DNA of 64,000 nt from an uncultured Anaerofilum sp. (lineage in GTDB: Bacteria > Bacillota > Clostridia > Oscillospirales > Ruminococcaceae), in assembly GCA_944385935.1 (NCBI GenBank), contig CALWZC010000008.1:1-64000 (forward strand), written 5' to 3'. Shown piece by piece: positions 22,246-31,017 of this stretch; position 1 is the first letter of the stretch; each line of letters opens with the position of its first letter. A program made the position numbers and the translations under genes. A model generated the notes under the pieces. That model did no database searches. It worked only from the letters and a program-made list of their open reading frames with translations, and was not told the origin of the DNA.

Positions 22246-23076
22246 TTATTTTAGCAGTGCTTCCACCGCATCTGCGGCATTGTCCAGATAATTTCCTTCA
22301 AAGTCCTCAATACACCCACTGTCTGCCTTTTGTGCCAGTTGGGGGTCAATAGGCATTTTGGCCAATACGGGCAACTGGAATTTCTCTGCAATTTCATCTA
22401 CATGGCTTTCCCCGAAAATAGAAATCTTTTTACCGCAATCGGGACAAGCAATGTAGCTCATATTTTCCACAATGCCCAAAATGGGAACATTCATCATATT
22501 TGCCATTTTTACGGCTTTTGCCACAATCATGCTTACCAACTCTTGAGGGCTTGCCACCACCACAATGCCATCTACAGGCAAGGTCTGGAATACAGTCAGA
22601 GGCACATCACCGGTACCCGGAGGCATATCCACAAACATAAAATCTACATCTTTCCAAATGACCTCTTGCCAGAATTGCTTTACAGCACCAGCAATCACAG
22701 GGCCACGCCATACAACGGGGTCTTCCTCGTTTTCCAACATTAGGTTGACACTCATCACATCAATGCCGGTTTTGCTGGGAATGGGGTATACACCATTTTC
22801 ATCTCCCCTTGCCCGTTCATGGATATGGAACAATTTAGGGATAGAAGGGCCGGTAATATCCGCATCCAGCACAGCGGTGTGGTATCCTCTGCGGTTCAAA
22901 AGCACGCTCAACATGGCACTGGTCATACTTTTACCAACGCCACCCTTGCCACTTACAATACCAATCACTTTTTTAATGCTGCTCAGCTTGTGGGCAGGCT
23001 CGTGAAAATCCGCAGGATTTTTCCGCTCGGAACACTTCATCCCACAGGTTTCACAATTATGGGTACATTCACTCAT
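22246..23076 (-). CDS. mrp: Mrp/NBP35-family Fe-S cluster carrier ATPase
   Basis: 276 residues. The N-terminus carries a Cys cluster (CTHNCETCGMKC) typical of the anaerobe and eukaryote-like Nbp35 branch. Then come the deviant Walker A IVSGKGGVGKSMTS, VLDADITGPSIPKLF, FMFVDMPPGTGDVPLT and a C-terminal Cys pair IACPDCGK that bridges a [4Fe-4S] cluster in the dimer. It assembles and hands over Fe-S clusters to apoproteins in the cytoplasm. It is monocistronic, with its own promoter. Confidence 0.93.
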   Translation of the reverse strand: MSECTHNCETCGMKCSERKNPADFHEPAHKLSSIKKVIGIVSGKGGVGKSMTSAMLSVLLNRRGYHTAVLDADITGPSIPKLFHIHERARGDENGVYPIPSKTGIDVMSVNLMLENEEDPVVWRGPVIAGAVKQFWQEVIWKDVDFMFVDMPPGTGDVPLTVFQTLPVDGIVVVASPQELVSMIVAKAVKMANMMNVPILGIVENMSYIACPDCGKKISIFGESHVDEIAEKFQLPVLAKMPIDPQLAQKADSGCIEDFEGNYLDNAADAVEALLK

Positions 23077-23146
23077 TTTTCTTTTCTCCTTTTGGCTGTT
23101 ATTGTTCCAGCCTCTTTGTCACGAAAAAATCATCGTGCGCCCCCTT

Positions 23147-23175
23147 ATTATACTCCTTTGCTATAAGGGAAGCAA
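23147..23175 (-). promoter_or_regulatory. mrp promoter
   Basis: On the - strand TTGCTT, 17 bases, TATAAT, about 70 bases before the mrp ATG. Confidence 0.65.
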
Positions 23176-23199
23176 CACCGCCTTGTTTTGGCAATCTGT

Positions 23200-24012
23200 T
23201 TAGATTCTCTCTAAAATTCCTTCCACCAGCCCTTGCAATACCTTGGCACGGGCTGCGGCGGTGTCAATTACTTCCTGTTCGCTCAGCTTTACCTTTTGGA
23301 TACCTGCCGCCATGTTGGTAATCAAGCTAATGGCAAGCACCTCCAACCCACAGTGGCTGGCGGTCAATACCTCTGGTACAGTGCTCATACCCACAGTATC
23401 TGCCCCCATGGTGCGGAATGCCCGAATTTCCGCCGGTGTTTCGTAGTTTGGCCCCATATAGCCCAAATACACACCCTTTTGCAGCAAAATTCCCTGTTCT
23501 TCTGCCACTTGGGCGGCAAGTTCCCGCAGTCTGGGGGTATAGGCAAAGGTCATATCACAGAACCGAGGCCCAAAATCCGCCTCATTTTCACCTGTCAAGG
23601 GGTTTGCACCCATCATGTTGATATGGTCTTCAATCAACATCAAATCGCCAATGGAAAAACTGGTGTTTACCGCACCACAAGCGTTGGTTACCACCAATGT
23701 TTTTATACCCAGCAGTTTCATCAATCGCACAGGAAAAGCAATCTCCTGCATGGTATGCCCCTCATAAAAGTGCAAACGACCCTGCATACAAATTACCGTT
23801 TTATTGCCAATGGTGCCCAACACAAATTGTCCTGCATGTCCGGGGGCAGTGCTTGCCTTCATGCCGGGAATTTCTGCATAGGGAATTACAACAGCATTTT
23901 CAATGCGCTGTGCCAATCCACCCAAACCGCTGCCCAAAATAATACCCACTTGGGGCACAAGGTCGGTTTTGCTGCTAATGGCTTCCAACGCCTTTTTGTA
24001 TATCTCTTTCAT
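23200..24012 (-). CDS. punA: Purine nucleoside phosphorylase
   Basis: 270 residues, the usual size of the trimeric PNP family. The sequence has GIILGSGLGGLAQRI for phosphate binding, STAPGHAGQFVLG, MQGRLHFYEGH, VVTNACGAVNTSF, GVYLGYMGPNYETPAEIR, and TVGMSTVPEVLTASH. It splits inosine and guanosine to base and ribose-1-phosphate in purine salvage. The closest family name is PunA/DeoD-type II. It is transcribed leftward from its own promoter, back-to-back with the SpoVB-like gene. Confidence 0.94.
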   Translation of the reverse strand: MKEIYKKALEAISSKTDLVPQVGIILGSGLGGLAQRIENAVVIPYAEIPGMKASTAPGHAGQFVLGTIGNKTVICMQGRLHFYEGHTMQEIAFPVRLMKLLGIKTLVVTNACGAVNTSFSIGDLMLIEDHINMMGANPLTGENEADFGPRFCDMTFAYTPRLRELAAQVAEEQGILLQKGVYLGYMGPNYETPAEIRAFRTMGADTVGMSTVPEVLTASHCGLEVLAISLITNMAAGIQKVKLSEQEVIDTAAARAKVLQGLVEGILERI

Positions 24013-24055
24013 TGTTCATCCTCTTTCTGCCATAGAATCGGCATTTCTTTTTTTC

Positions 24056-24085
24056 ATTGTACCATGGTATCCCAACCCTTGAAAA
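24056..24085 (-). promoter_or_regulatory. punA promoter
   Basis: On the - strand TTTTCA, 18 bases, TACAAT, with an extended -10 TGG before it. Confidence 0.45.
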
Positions 24086-24086
24086 G

Positions 24087-24116
24087 GTATATTTTCTTTT
24101 CTCCCCCTCATACACT
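24087..24116 (+). promoter_or_regulatory. Candidate sigma-E (mother-cell sporulation) promoter
   Basis: GTATATT, 15 bases, CATACACT. This fits the sigma-E consensus (KMATATT, about 14-15 bases, CATACANT) with no mismatch, and lies 45 bases before the SpoVB-like gene. B. subtilis spoVB belongs to the sigma-E regulon. No good sigma-A promoter is seen for this gene. Confidence 0.6.
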
Positions 24117-24160
24117 AAACCAGCAATATCCTTGCAAACAGGCAAAAGGGGGCACACCAG

Positions 24161-25711
24161 TTGAAAAAAACCAGCTACCTTATCAACGCAATCATTTTGA
24201 CCGCCACGGGGCTGATTCTTCGGGCAGCCGGCATGGTCTTTCGGGTATTGGTTGCCGGCAAAATCGGTGCCGAGGGCATGGGTTTGTACCAGCTTATTTT
24301 TACCGTATATCAGCTTTTTATCACCATGTCCACCGCTGGGCTTTCTGTGGCATCCACTTGGGTTGTTACCTCCCAGCTTGCCCAAAACCGCCCCGGCGGC
24401 GTCCGCAGCGTTTTGGGCAGCACCCTTTTGTTGGGCATAGGAATTGGCACCTTGGCAGCCATTCTCCAATTCTCCTTGGCAGATGTGGCAAGCCGTTGGT
24501 GGCTGGCAGACACCCGTGCCGCCGTTTGTCTGCGGATTCTCGCCCCCAGCCTTCCCTTTATGGCAGCCGCTGCCGCCCTTCGGGGCTATTTTCTGGCACG
24601 CCGTCGTGCCGGCCCCAACGCTGCCGCCCAGTTGTTCGAACAGGCAGTACGCATTGCCCTTGTGCTGTTTTTGTTGCAAGCCGCATTGCCCAAAGGCATC
24701 GCCGCCTGCTGCATTGCTGTGGTTATTGGTAACACCGTCAGCGAAATCCTTAGTTGCCTATGGATGGCAGTGGCAACCTCCATAGACCTCCACCGACTGG
24801 AAAAAGGCACCCACCGGCAAAAGGTCTCTGGCATCTTCCAGCGATTAAAAGAATTGCTTTTGCCCATTGCAGGGGGGCGAATCAGCTCCGAGGCATTGCG
24901 CACCGTGGAAAATGTCATGGTGCCTTCTTGCCTTACTGCCGCCATTGGCAGCCGTCCCATTGCCATGGAGCAATACGGCGGACTGAAAGCCATGGCAATG
25001 CCGGTTTTGTTTTTCCCCTTTTCCCTGTTGGGCACCCTTGCCACCCTGCTCACCCCCGAAATTACCGAGGCATACCTGCAAAAAAATCAATTTCAATTAC
25101 AGCGTCTTGTGGGCAAGGTCATTTCCATCACCAACCTTTTGGGCATTCTGTTGGGCGGTCTGTTCACCCTCCTTGCCTATCCCTTGGGCGAACTCCTTTA
25201 CCAAAGCAAAGAAATTGGCTTTTACCTGCGCATTTTGGGGCCACTCATGCCCCTGATGTACCTAGAAAGCATGGTTGATGGCATTTTAAAAGGCATGGAC
25301 GAACAAAAAGCAACCTTTCACTATAGCCTGTGGGACTCTGCCATCCGCATTGCCCTCATTGCCTTTATTGTTCCCAAAACTGGCATAAAAGGCTTTTTGG
25401 CGGTGATGGTCTTTTCCAATCTGTTCACCGGTCTTTTAAACTTCCGCCGTTTGGTGGTTTCCTCCGGCATCCAACTTCGGGTATGGAAATGGATTGTTGG
25501 CCCCTGTCTGTGCATTGCGGTCAGTTGCTTTGCGGTACAAAGGTGGATTGTTCCTTTCCTTGGCCACCTCTCTCTATTACACCAAACCCTTGCTGTTGCC
25601 TCCTTTGTTACTGCCCTATATCTTGTTTTTACCACCATCACCGGCATTTTTTCTCCCAACGACTTTTTTGCAAAACCCCAAAATTCCCCCGCTTCTGCCA
25701 CCAACCCTTGA
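24161..25711 (+). CDS. spoVB: SpoVB-like polysaccharide/lipid flippase (MOP superfamily)
   Basis: 516 residues from TTG with AGGGGG upstream. About 14 membrane segments are visible. The family's N-terminal features are AIILTATGLILRAAGMVFRVLVAGKIGAEGMGLYQL, with the GAEGMG loop, and MSTAGLSVASTWVV; later come FFPFSLLGTLATLLTPEI and a MYLESMVDGILKGMDEQ loop. In B. subtilis SpoVB and relatives flip lipid-linked wall precursors during spore cortex synthesis. The upstream sigma-E-like promoter supports a sporulation role. A vegetative MurJ-like role cannot be excluded. Confidence 0.85.
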   Translation: MKKTSYLINAIILTATGLILRAAGMVFRVLVAGKIGAEGMGLYQLIFTVYQLFITMSTAGLSVASTWVVTSQLAQNRPGGVRSVLGSTLLLGIGIGTLAAILQFSLADVASRWWLADTRAAVCLRILAPSLPFMAAAAALRGYFLARRRAGPNAAAQLFEQAVRIALVLFLLQAALPKGIAACCIAVVIGNTVSEILSCLWMAVATSIDLHRLEKGTHRQKVSGIFQRLKELLLPIAGGRISSEALRTVENVMVPSCLTAAIGSRPIAMEQYGGLKAMAMPVLFFPFSLLGTLATLLTPEITEAYLQKNQFQLQRLVGKVISITNLLGILLGGLFTLLAYPLGELLYQSKEIGFYLRILGPLMPLMYLESMVDGILKGMDEQKATFHYSLWDSAIRIALIAFIVPKTGIKGFLAVMVFSNLFTGLLNFRRLVVSSGIQLRVWKWIVGPCLCIAVSCFAVQRWIVPFLGHLSLLHQTLAVASFVTALYLVFTTITGIFSPNDFFAKPQNSPASATNP

Positions 25712-25738
25712 TTTTTTTACAATTTTTTCAAAAAAGCC

Positions 25739-25767
25739 TTGACTGGCTCTCCACTCCGTGATATAAT
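25739..25767 (+). promoter_or_regulatory. tRNA-Leu promoter
   Basis: TTGACT, 17 bases, TATAAT, about 35 bases before the tRNA. Confidence 0.85.
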
Positions 25768-25801
25768 AACCATCGTTCCGCAAGGAACAGCAATTTTATA
25801 T

Positions 25802-25888
25802 GCGGATGTGGCGGAATTGGCAGACGCGCTAGATTCAGGTTCTAGTGGTAGCAATACCGTGGGGGTTCAAGTCCCTTCATCCGCACCA
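25802..25888 (+). tRNA. tRNA-Leu (anticodon CAG)
   Basis: An 87-base class II tRNA with CCA encoded. The acceptor GCGGATG pairs with CATCCGC. The anticodon stem CTAGA/TCTAG holds the loop TTCAGGT, so the anticodon is CAG and reads CTG. The long variable arm GGTAGCAATACC forms the extra stem typical of tRNA-Leu. The T-loop is GGTTCAAGTCC. It sits alone with its own promoter and terminator. No mobile-element border is seen at its 3' end. Confidence 0.97.
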
Positions 25889-25891
25889 GTT

Positions 25892-25926
25892 AAAAATTCC
25901 AAACACCTTTGTGTTTGGAATTTTTT
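25892..25926 (+). terminator. tRNA-Leu terminator
   Basis: AAAAATTCCAAACAC / GTGTTTGGAATTTTT stem with a four-base loop and a following T-rich run. Confidence 0.85.
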
Positions 25927-25945
25927 ATTTTTACTTTTTATAAGG

Positions 25946-25989
25946 AAAAAGCTGCCCTTCCCCTGTCTTTGGGGAAGGGCAGCTTTTTT
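25946..25989. terminator. Bidirectional terminator downstream of pepT
   Basis: A strong stem, AAAAAGCTGCCCTTCCCC with its complement, and a short loop, with A- and T-runs on both sides. It ends pepT transcription from the right, its stop being at 26000, and backs up the tRNA terminator. Confidence 0.85.
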
Positions 25990-25999
25990 GTTGGCTTCA

Positions 26000-27232
26000 T
26001 TATTTTTGTTCTGCATAAATTTTTACAATGTTCAGCAAAATATCCACCACTTTATCCATCTGCTGTACACTCACAAACTCATATTCTCCATGACCATTAA
26101 ATCCGCCAATGCCCAAATTGGGACAAGGCAGCCCCATAAAGGACAGTCGGGCACCGTCGGTGCCGCCACGCACAGGCACAATGTGGGGTTCCACTCCTGC
26201 CTGTTCTGTTGCCTTCCGTGCATTCTCCACCAAATGGAAATGGGGGCGGATACGGTCTTCCATGTTGTAGTAACTGTCCTCAATTTTTATTTGGATGGTA
26301 TTTTCTCCATACTGCTGGTTCAAATACCGCACCGCTTGGGTCAATCGCTCTTTTCTCTGCTCAAAAATCCCTCTGTCATGGTCACGGATAATATATTCCA
26401 CCCTTGCGCTGGCAGGGGTTCCCTCCATGTGTACCATGTGATAAAATCCCTCGGTGCCCTCGGTGTGCTCTGGCACCTCGTTGGCTGGCAACAGGCTATT
26501 GAGCTGCATGGCAACGGTCAAAGCATTTACCATTACATTTTTTGCCGAGCCGGGATGTGCAGACACCCCTTGAATGGTCAGCTTTGCCCCTGCTGCATTA
26601 AAATTCTGGTACTCAATTTCTCCCGCTGCGCCGCCGTCCACAGTAAAGGCATACTCTGCCCCGAATTTGGCAACATCAAACAAATCTGCTCCCTCTCCAA
26701 TTTCCTCGTCGGGAGTAAATCCAATGCACAGTTTGCCATGGGGAATATTTTCCTGCTGAATCCGTTCCACTGCGGTGAGAATATTGGCAATGCCTGCCTT
26801 ATCATCTGCACCCAACAAGGTGGTGCCATCTGTGGTAATCAAGGTGTTGCCTACCAAGGTTTCCAAAACAGGGTATTGTTCTGGACTAAGAACCCTGCCG
26901 CTTTCTCCTAATGGAATATCCCCACCGGCATAATTTTCTACCATCTGGGGCTTTACATTTTTGCCGCTGGCAGCATTGCTCACATCCATGTGGGCAATCA
27001 ATCCAAGGGCAGAGCATTTTTCATACCCCTCTGTGGCTGGGATGGTTCCATACACATAACAGTGCTCGTCTACATGGGCATCTGCAATGCCCAATGCCTT
27101 CATTTCTTCCACCAGCATATTTGCCAGTTCAAACTGATTTTGGCTGGAGGGGTGCTGTCCGCTATTCTCATCCGAGGTAGTTTCTACCTGTGCATATCGA
27201 ATCAATCTCTCATAGGCTCGCATAAAAAACAT
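26000..27232 (-). CDS. pepT: Peptidase T (tripeptide aminopeptidase)
   Basis: 410 residues, the normal PepT length. Metal-binding motifs of the M20 family are GLIAHMDVS (His and Asp), TLLGADDKAGIANIL (bridging Asp), FTPDEEIGEGAD (catalytic Glu pair) and VDGGAAGEIEYQNFNAA. Substrate-pocket features RGGTDGARLSFMGLPCPNLGIGG and a C-terminal HGEYEFVSV are also present. It removes the N-terminal residue of tripeptides in the cytoplasm with two zinc ions. The ATG at 27232 has AGGAG only four bases upstream; the ATG at 27223 is an alternative start. Confidence 0.95.
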   Translation of the reverse strand: MFFMRAYERLIRYAQVETTSDENSGQHPSSQNQFELANMLVEEMKALGIADAHVDEHCYVYGTIPATEGYEKCSALGLIAHMDVSNAASGKNVKPQMVENYAGGDIPLGESGRVLSPEQYPVLETLVGNTLITTDGTTLLGADDKAGIANILTAVERIQQENIPHGKLCIGFTPDEEIGEGADLFDVAKFGAEYAFTVDGGAAGEIEYQNFNAAGAKLTIQGVSAHPGSAKNVMVNALTVAMQLNSLLPANEVPEHTEGTEGFYHMVHMEGTPASARVEYIIRDHDRGIFEQRKERLTQAVRYLNQQYGENTIQIKIEDSYYNMEDRIRPHFHLVENARKATEQAGVEPHIVPVRGGTDGARLSFMGLPCPNLGIGGFNGHGEYEFVSVQQMDKVVDILLNIVKIYAEQK

Positions 27233-27608
27233 TCATCTCCTCTGTTCTCTTTATATAACCACATTTTCCTGTTTGCTGCTGGGCAGCCTGTTCGTTTATT
27301 TTTTTGAACTTGCCTCTCATTATACTATTTTTGCCTTTCATTGCAAAGAGGTTTGCAAATTCCTCTTTTTCCCGTTTTGCTGAATTTTTCCATTTTTGGT
27401 GCCATTTTTTTGATTTTGCTATCGTTTTACCCAATTTTATTTTTTATTTTTTGGAAATATTTTACTATTTTTCTTTTCACTGTTCTGGATTGGATTCTTT
27501 TGTTATTTTATGGTATACTTTATCTAAATGCGTGTATTTTTGCGCCAATGCACAACTGTGGCATTGTTTGCTTTTCCATAGTATTTACGAATTGGAGGAA
27601 CCCTCTTT
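27233..27608. other. 376-bp AT-rich divergent intergenic region
   Basis: The region separates pepT (leftward) from the polysaccharide operon (rightward). It is strongly AT-rich with long T-tracts on the + strand. It holds the capE promoter near its right end. No RNA gene, conserved hairpin or short ORF with a ribosome site was found. Confidence 0.6.
27490..27519 (+). promoter_or_regulatory. Promoter of the surface-polysaccharide operon
   Basis: TTGGAT, 18 bases, TATACT with an extended -10 (TGG just before it). It lies 90 bases upstream of capE, and GGAGG precedes the gene. Confidence 0.6.
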
Positions 27609-28652
27609 ATGGCACACAGCTTTTTTACCGGAAAAACCCTGCTTATCACCGGTGGAACCGGCTCCTTTGGCAATGCTGTTCTAAATCGCTTTTTAGAAAC
27701 CGACATTGGAGAAATCCGCATTTTCTCCCGTGACGAAAAAAAGCAAGATGATATGCGCCACGAATACCAAGCCAACCACCCCCAACACGCCGCAAAGCTG
27801 AAATTTTATATTGGCGATGTTCGCAACATCGACACCTTGCGGGATGCCATGCGTGGGGTAGATTTTATTTTCCATGCAGCCGCCCTGAAACAGGTTCCAA
27901 GCTGCGAATTTTTCCCCATGGAGGCAGTTCGCACCAATGTAGAAGGCACCGACAACGTGCTAACCGCCGCCATTGATGCAGGGGTAAAGCGCATTGTTTG
28001 CCTCTCCACCGACAAAGCCGCCTATCCCATCAACGCAATGGGTATTTCCAAAGCAATGATGGAAAAGGTCATCTGTGCCAAGGCTCGCAATGTTCCCGCC
28101 GAGCAAACCACCATTTGTTGCACCCGTTATGGCAATGTTATGTGCAGCCGTGGCAGCGTGATTCCTCTGTTTATCGAACAAATCCGTGCTGGGAAGCCCA
28201 TCACCATCACCGACCCCGAAATGACCCGCTTTCTCATGAGTTTGGAGGAAGCCGTAGACCTTGTTCTTTTTGCCTTTGAGCACGCCAACCCCGGCGACCT
28301 GTTTATCCAAAAAGCAGACGCCTGCACCATTGGGGATTTGGCAAAGGCTGTGCAACAACTTTTTGGCGACACTGGCACCAAAGTGATTGGCACACGCCAT
28401 GGCGAAAAGCTCTATGAAACCTTGATGACACGGGAAGAACGCCTAAAAGCCACCGACATGGGCCGTTACTTCCGTGTAGCCGCTGATGGCCGTGACCTAA
28501 ACTATGATAAGTATTTTGTAGATGGTCAGGTACTCACCCAAGCAGAGGAAGCCTACACCAGCCACAACACCACCCGTTTGGATGTGCAAGGAGTGGTAGA
28601 AAAACTTCTCAGCCTACAAACCATTCAGGAGGAACTAAAGAACCATGGATAA
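27609..28652 (+). CDS. capE: UDP-GlcNAc 4,6-dehydratase/5-epimerase (CapE)
   Basis: 347 residues. The extended SDR fold starts with LLITGGTGSFGNAVL (NAD binding), followed by RDEKKQDDMRHEY, which marks the CapE/FlaA1-type dehydratases, and STDKAAYPINAMGISKAMMEK. The last carries Met in place of the usual active-site Tyr before the Lys, as in this family. The tail LYETLMTREE is also typical. It converts UDP-GlcNAc to a 4-keto-6-deoxy sugar with inversion at C5, the first step to UDP-L-FucNAc. It overlaps capF by eight bases and is the first gene of the operon. Confidence 0.92.
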   Translation: MAHSFFTGKTLLITGGTGSFGNAVLNRFLETDIGEIRIFSRDEKKQDDMRHEYQANHPQHAAKLKFYIGDVRNIDTLRDAMRGVDFIFHAAALKQVPSCEFFPMEAVRTNVEGTDNVLTAAIDAGVKRIVCLSTDKAAYPINAMGISKAMMEKVICAKARNVPAEQTTICCTRYGNVMCSRGSVIPLFIEQIRAGKPITITDPEMTRFLMSLEEAVDLVLFAFEHANPGDLFIQKADACTIGDLAKAVQQLFGDTGTKVIGTRHGEKLYETLMTREERLKATDMGRYFRVAADGRDLNYDKYFVDGQVLTQAEEAYTSHNTTRLDVQGVVEKLLSLQTIQEELKNHG

Positions 28653-29784
28653 ACAATCTCCCATCCTCATTACCGGGGCTTTGGGCTTTATTGGCAAAAA
28701 CCTTACCGCCCATCTTACCAACCAAGGATATACCAATCTTTTGTTGTTTGACATAGCCTATTCGGAAAATCCCGAACAAGAGCTTGCCACCTTTGCAAAA
28801 GAGGCAAAATTTGTATTTCATCTGGCTGGTATCAACCGTCCACAATCCAATGAGGCATTTTATTCCGGCAACCGAGATTCCACCACCGAACTGTTGGAAC
28901 TTCTATCAAAATTTGGAAACAAAGCCCCTGTGCTTCTCTCCTCCAGCACCCAAGCCACACTGGACAACGACTACGGCAAGAGCAAAGCACAGGCGGAGCA
29001 GGCTGTATACTCCCACAGCTCCACAAACGGCAGCCCGGTGTATGTATTCCGTCTGCCCGGTGTATTTGGAAAGTGGTGCCGCCCCAATTACAACAGTGTA
29101 GTGGCTACCTTCTGCCACAACATTGCCTCTGGGCTACCCATCGAGGTGCGAGACCCTGCCTATTCCCTTCCATTGGTTTATATTGATGATGTTGTCCGCT
29201 GTTTTACAGATGCTATGGAAGGCAAAGTTGCCCAAGACCGTAGCACACAGCCGGTCTGTTTGGTAAACCCTGTATACCAAACTACTTTGGGCAAATTGGC
29301 AGAGTTGATTTCCTCCTTCCGCCAAAGCCGCACTACATTGGCTGTCCCCAACATGGCAGATGAATTTGAAAAAAAGCTCTATTCCACATATCTTTCTTAT
29401 ATCCCCTCTACTCACTTTTCCTACAACCTGAAAATGAATTGTGATAATCGTGGCAGCTTTACGGAGTTTCTCCGCACCCCCGACCGTGGACAGGTGAGCA
29501 TCAATATTTCCAAGCCCGGCGTTGTGAAAGGCAACCACTGGCACCACACCAAAAACGAAAAATTTCTGGTGGTAAAGGGGGAAGCCATTATCCGTTTCCG
29601 ACAAATCGGAACCTCTATGGTTACCGAATACCGTGTAAGTGATAAGATATTACAAGTAGTGGATATTCCCACCGGCTACACCCACAACATCGAAAATGTT
29701 GGGAAAGAAGATTTGATTACCGTCATGTGGGCAAATGAGCCCTTTGACCCCGAAAACCCAGACACCTTCTTTGAAATGGTATAA
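28645..29784 (+). CDS. capF: CapF-type reductase/epimerase for UDP-L-FucNAc
   Basis: 379 residues in the two-domain CapF layout. The N-terminal SDR domain (ILITGALGFIGKNL, VFHLAGINRP) performs the NADPH-dependent reduction. The C-terminal cupin domain has the metal-binding cluster GNHWHHTKNEKFLVVKGEA and ends with PTGYTHNIENVG; in S. aureus CapF it carries out C3 epimerisation. The product is UDP-N-acetyl-L-pneumosamine/talosamine-type sugar, handed to CapG. It overlaps capE and is followed by capG after 75 bases. Confidence 0.92.
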   Translation: MDKQSPILITGALGFIGKNLTAHLTNQGYTNLLLFDIAYSENPEQELATFAKEAKFVFHLAGINRPQSNEAFYSGNRDSTTELLELLSKFGNKAPVLLSSSTQATLDNDYGKSKAQAEQAVYSHSSTNGSPVYVFRLPGVFGKWCRPNYNSVVATFCHNIASGLPIEVRDPAYSLPLVYIDDVVRCFTDAMEGKVAQDRSTQPVCLVNPVYQTTLGKLAELISSFRQSRTTLAVPNMADEFEKKLYSTYLSYIPSTHFSYNLKMNCDNRGSFTEFLRTPDRGQVSINISKPGVVKGNHWHHTKNEKFLVVKGEAIIRFRQIGTSMVTEYRVSDKILQVVDIPTGYTHNIENVGKEDLITVMWANEPFDPENPDTFFEMV

Positions 29785-29859
29785 ATCTCTTTCTTTTCCA
29801 CAATCCGTTTGCTTCTTGTGGAAAACTGTATCACTTTACCAGAAAGGATTTTTTGACCT

Positions 29860-31005
29860 ATGGCAAAAAAATTAAAATTGATGACCATTGTGGGCACCCG
29901 ACCGGAAATTATCCGTCTGGCTGCTGTCATCAAAAAATGTGATAAATACTTTGAACAAATTCTGGTGCACACCGGCCAAAACTACGATTACACCTTAAAC
30001 GGTATCTTTTTTGAGGATTTAGGGCTTCGTGCTCCTGACCACTACCTAAATGCTGTGGGCGAGGACTTAGGGGAAACCATTGGTAACATTATTGCCAAAA
30101 GCTACAAACTGATGGCAGAGTTAAAACCCGACGCCCTATTGATTTTGGGAGATACCAATAGTTGCCTTTCTGCAATTTCTGCCAAACGGCTGCATATTCC
30201 CATTTTCCATATGGAGGCAGGCAACCGGTGTTTTGACGAATGTTTGCCGGAGGAAACCAATCGCCGCATTGTAGACCACATTGCAGATGTAAACCTGTGC
30301 TATTCCGAGCACGCTCGCCGCTATCTTAACGCCGAGGGAACTGCCAAAGAACGCACCTATGTTACTGGTAGCCCTATGGCGGAGGTGCTGCGTGCTAATC
30401 TGGACAAAATACAATCTTCTGATATTCTCAGCCGTTTGGGACTGCAACCACAACAATATATGTTGCTCAGTGCCCACCGAGAGGAAAACATCGACACTGA
30501 AGCAAACTTTATTGCTCTGTTTTCCTCTATCAATGCTTTGGCAGAAAAATACAATATGCCTATCCTTTATTCCTGCCATCCTCGCAGCCGTAAACGCTTG
30601 GAGGCAATGAATTTCCAACTGGATGAACGGGTACGCCTCCACGAGCCTTTGGGCTTCCACGATTACAACCACCTACAAATGAATGCCTTTTGTGTGGTGT
30701 CGGATTCCGGCACATTGCCAGAGGAATCCAGCTTTTTCACCAGCATTGGACATTCTTTCCCGGCGGTTTGCATCCGTACCTCCACCGAACGCCCCGAAGC
30801 CTTGGACAAGGGTTGCTTTATCTTAGCAGGTATTACCGCCGGCGGCGTGGAACAAGCTGTAGAAACCGCAGTTGCCATGAACCAAAACGGCGACTTGGGT
30901 ATTCCTGTTCCCAATTATGTGGAGGACGTTTCCACCAAAGTGGTAAAAATCATCCAAAGCTATGTTGGCGTTGTCAATAAAATGGTATGGAGAAAATACG
31001 AATAA
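29860..31005 (+). CDS. capG: UDP-N-acetylglucosamine 2-epimerase-family enzyme (CapG)
   Basis: 381 residues, GT-B-like fold. WecB/CapG landmarks are MTIVGTRPEIIRLAAVI, VHTGQNYDYTLN, LILGDTNSCLSAI, IFHMEAGNRCFDECLPEETNR, LLSAHREENID and SDSGTLPEESSFF. After CapE and CapF it completes the conversion to UDP-L-FucNAc by C2 epimerisation. A WecB-type ManNAc role is less likely given the adjacent capE and capF. Start ATG has AAAGGA upstream. Confidence 0.92.
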   Translation: MAKKLKLMTIVGTRPEIIRLAAVIKKCDKYFEQILVHTGQNYDYTLNGIFFEDLGLRAPDHYLNAVGEDLGETIGNIIAKSYKLMAELKPDALLILGDTNSCLSAISAKRLHIPIFHMEAGNRCFDECLPEETNRRIVDHIADVNLCYSEHARRYLNAEGTAKERTYVTGSPMAEVLRANLDKIQSSDILSRLGLQPQQYMLLSAHREENIDTEANFIALFSSINALAEKYNMPILYSCHPRSRKRLEAMNFQLDERVRLHEPLGFHDYNHLQMNAFCVVSDSGTLPEESSFFTSIGHSFPAVCIRTSTERPEALDKGCFILAGITAGGVEQAVETAVAMNQNGDLGIPVPNYVEDVSTKVVKIIQSYVGVVNKMVWRKYE

Positions 31006-31017
31006 AGGAGCTATTCC

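Noticed and set aside
24087..24116. Sigma-A promoter for the SpoVB-like gene
   Set aside because: No TTGACA/TATAAT-like pair is found in the gap; the only good match is the sigma-E type.
25802..25888. tRNA-Leu as attachment site of the integrated element
   Set aside because: The element ends near 14.6 kb; no integrase or duplicated tRNA end is seen near the tRNA.
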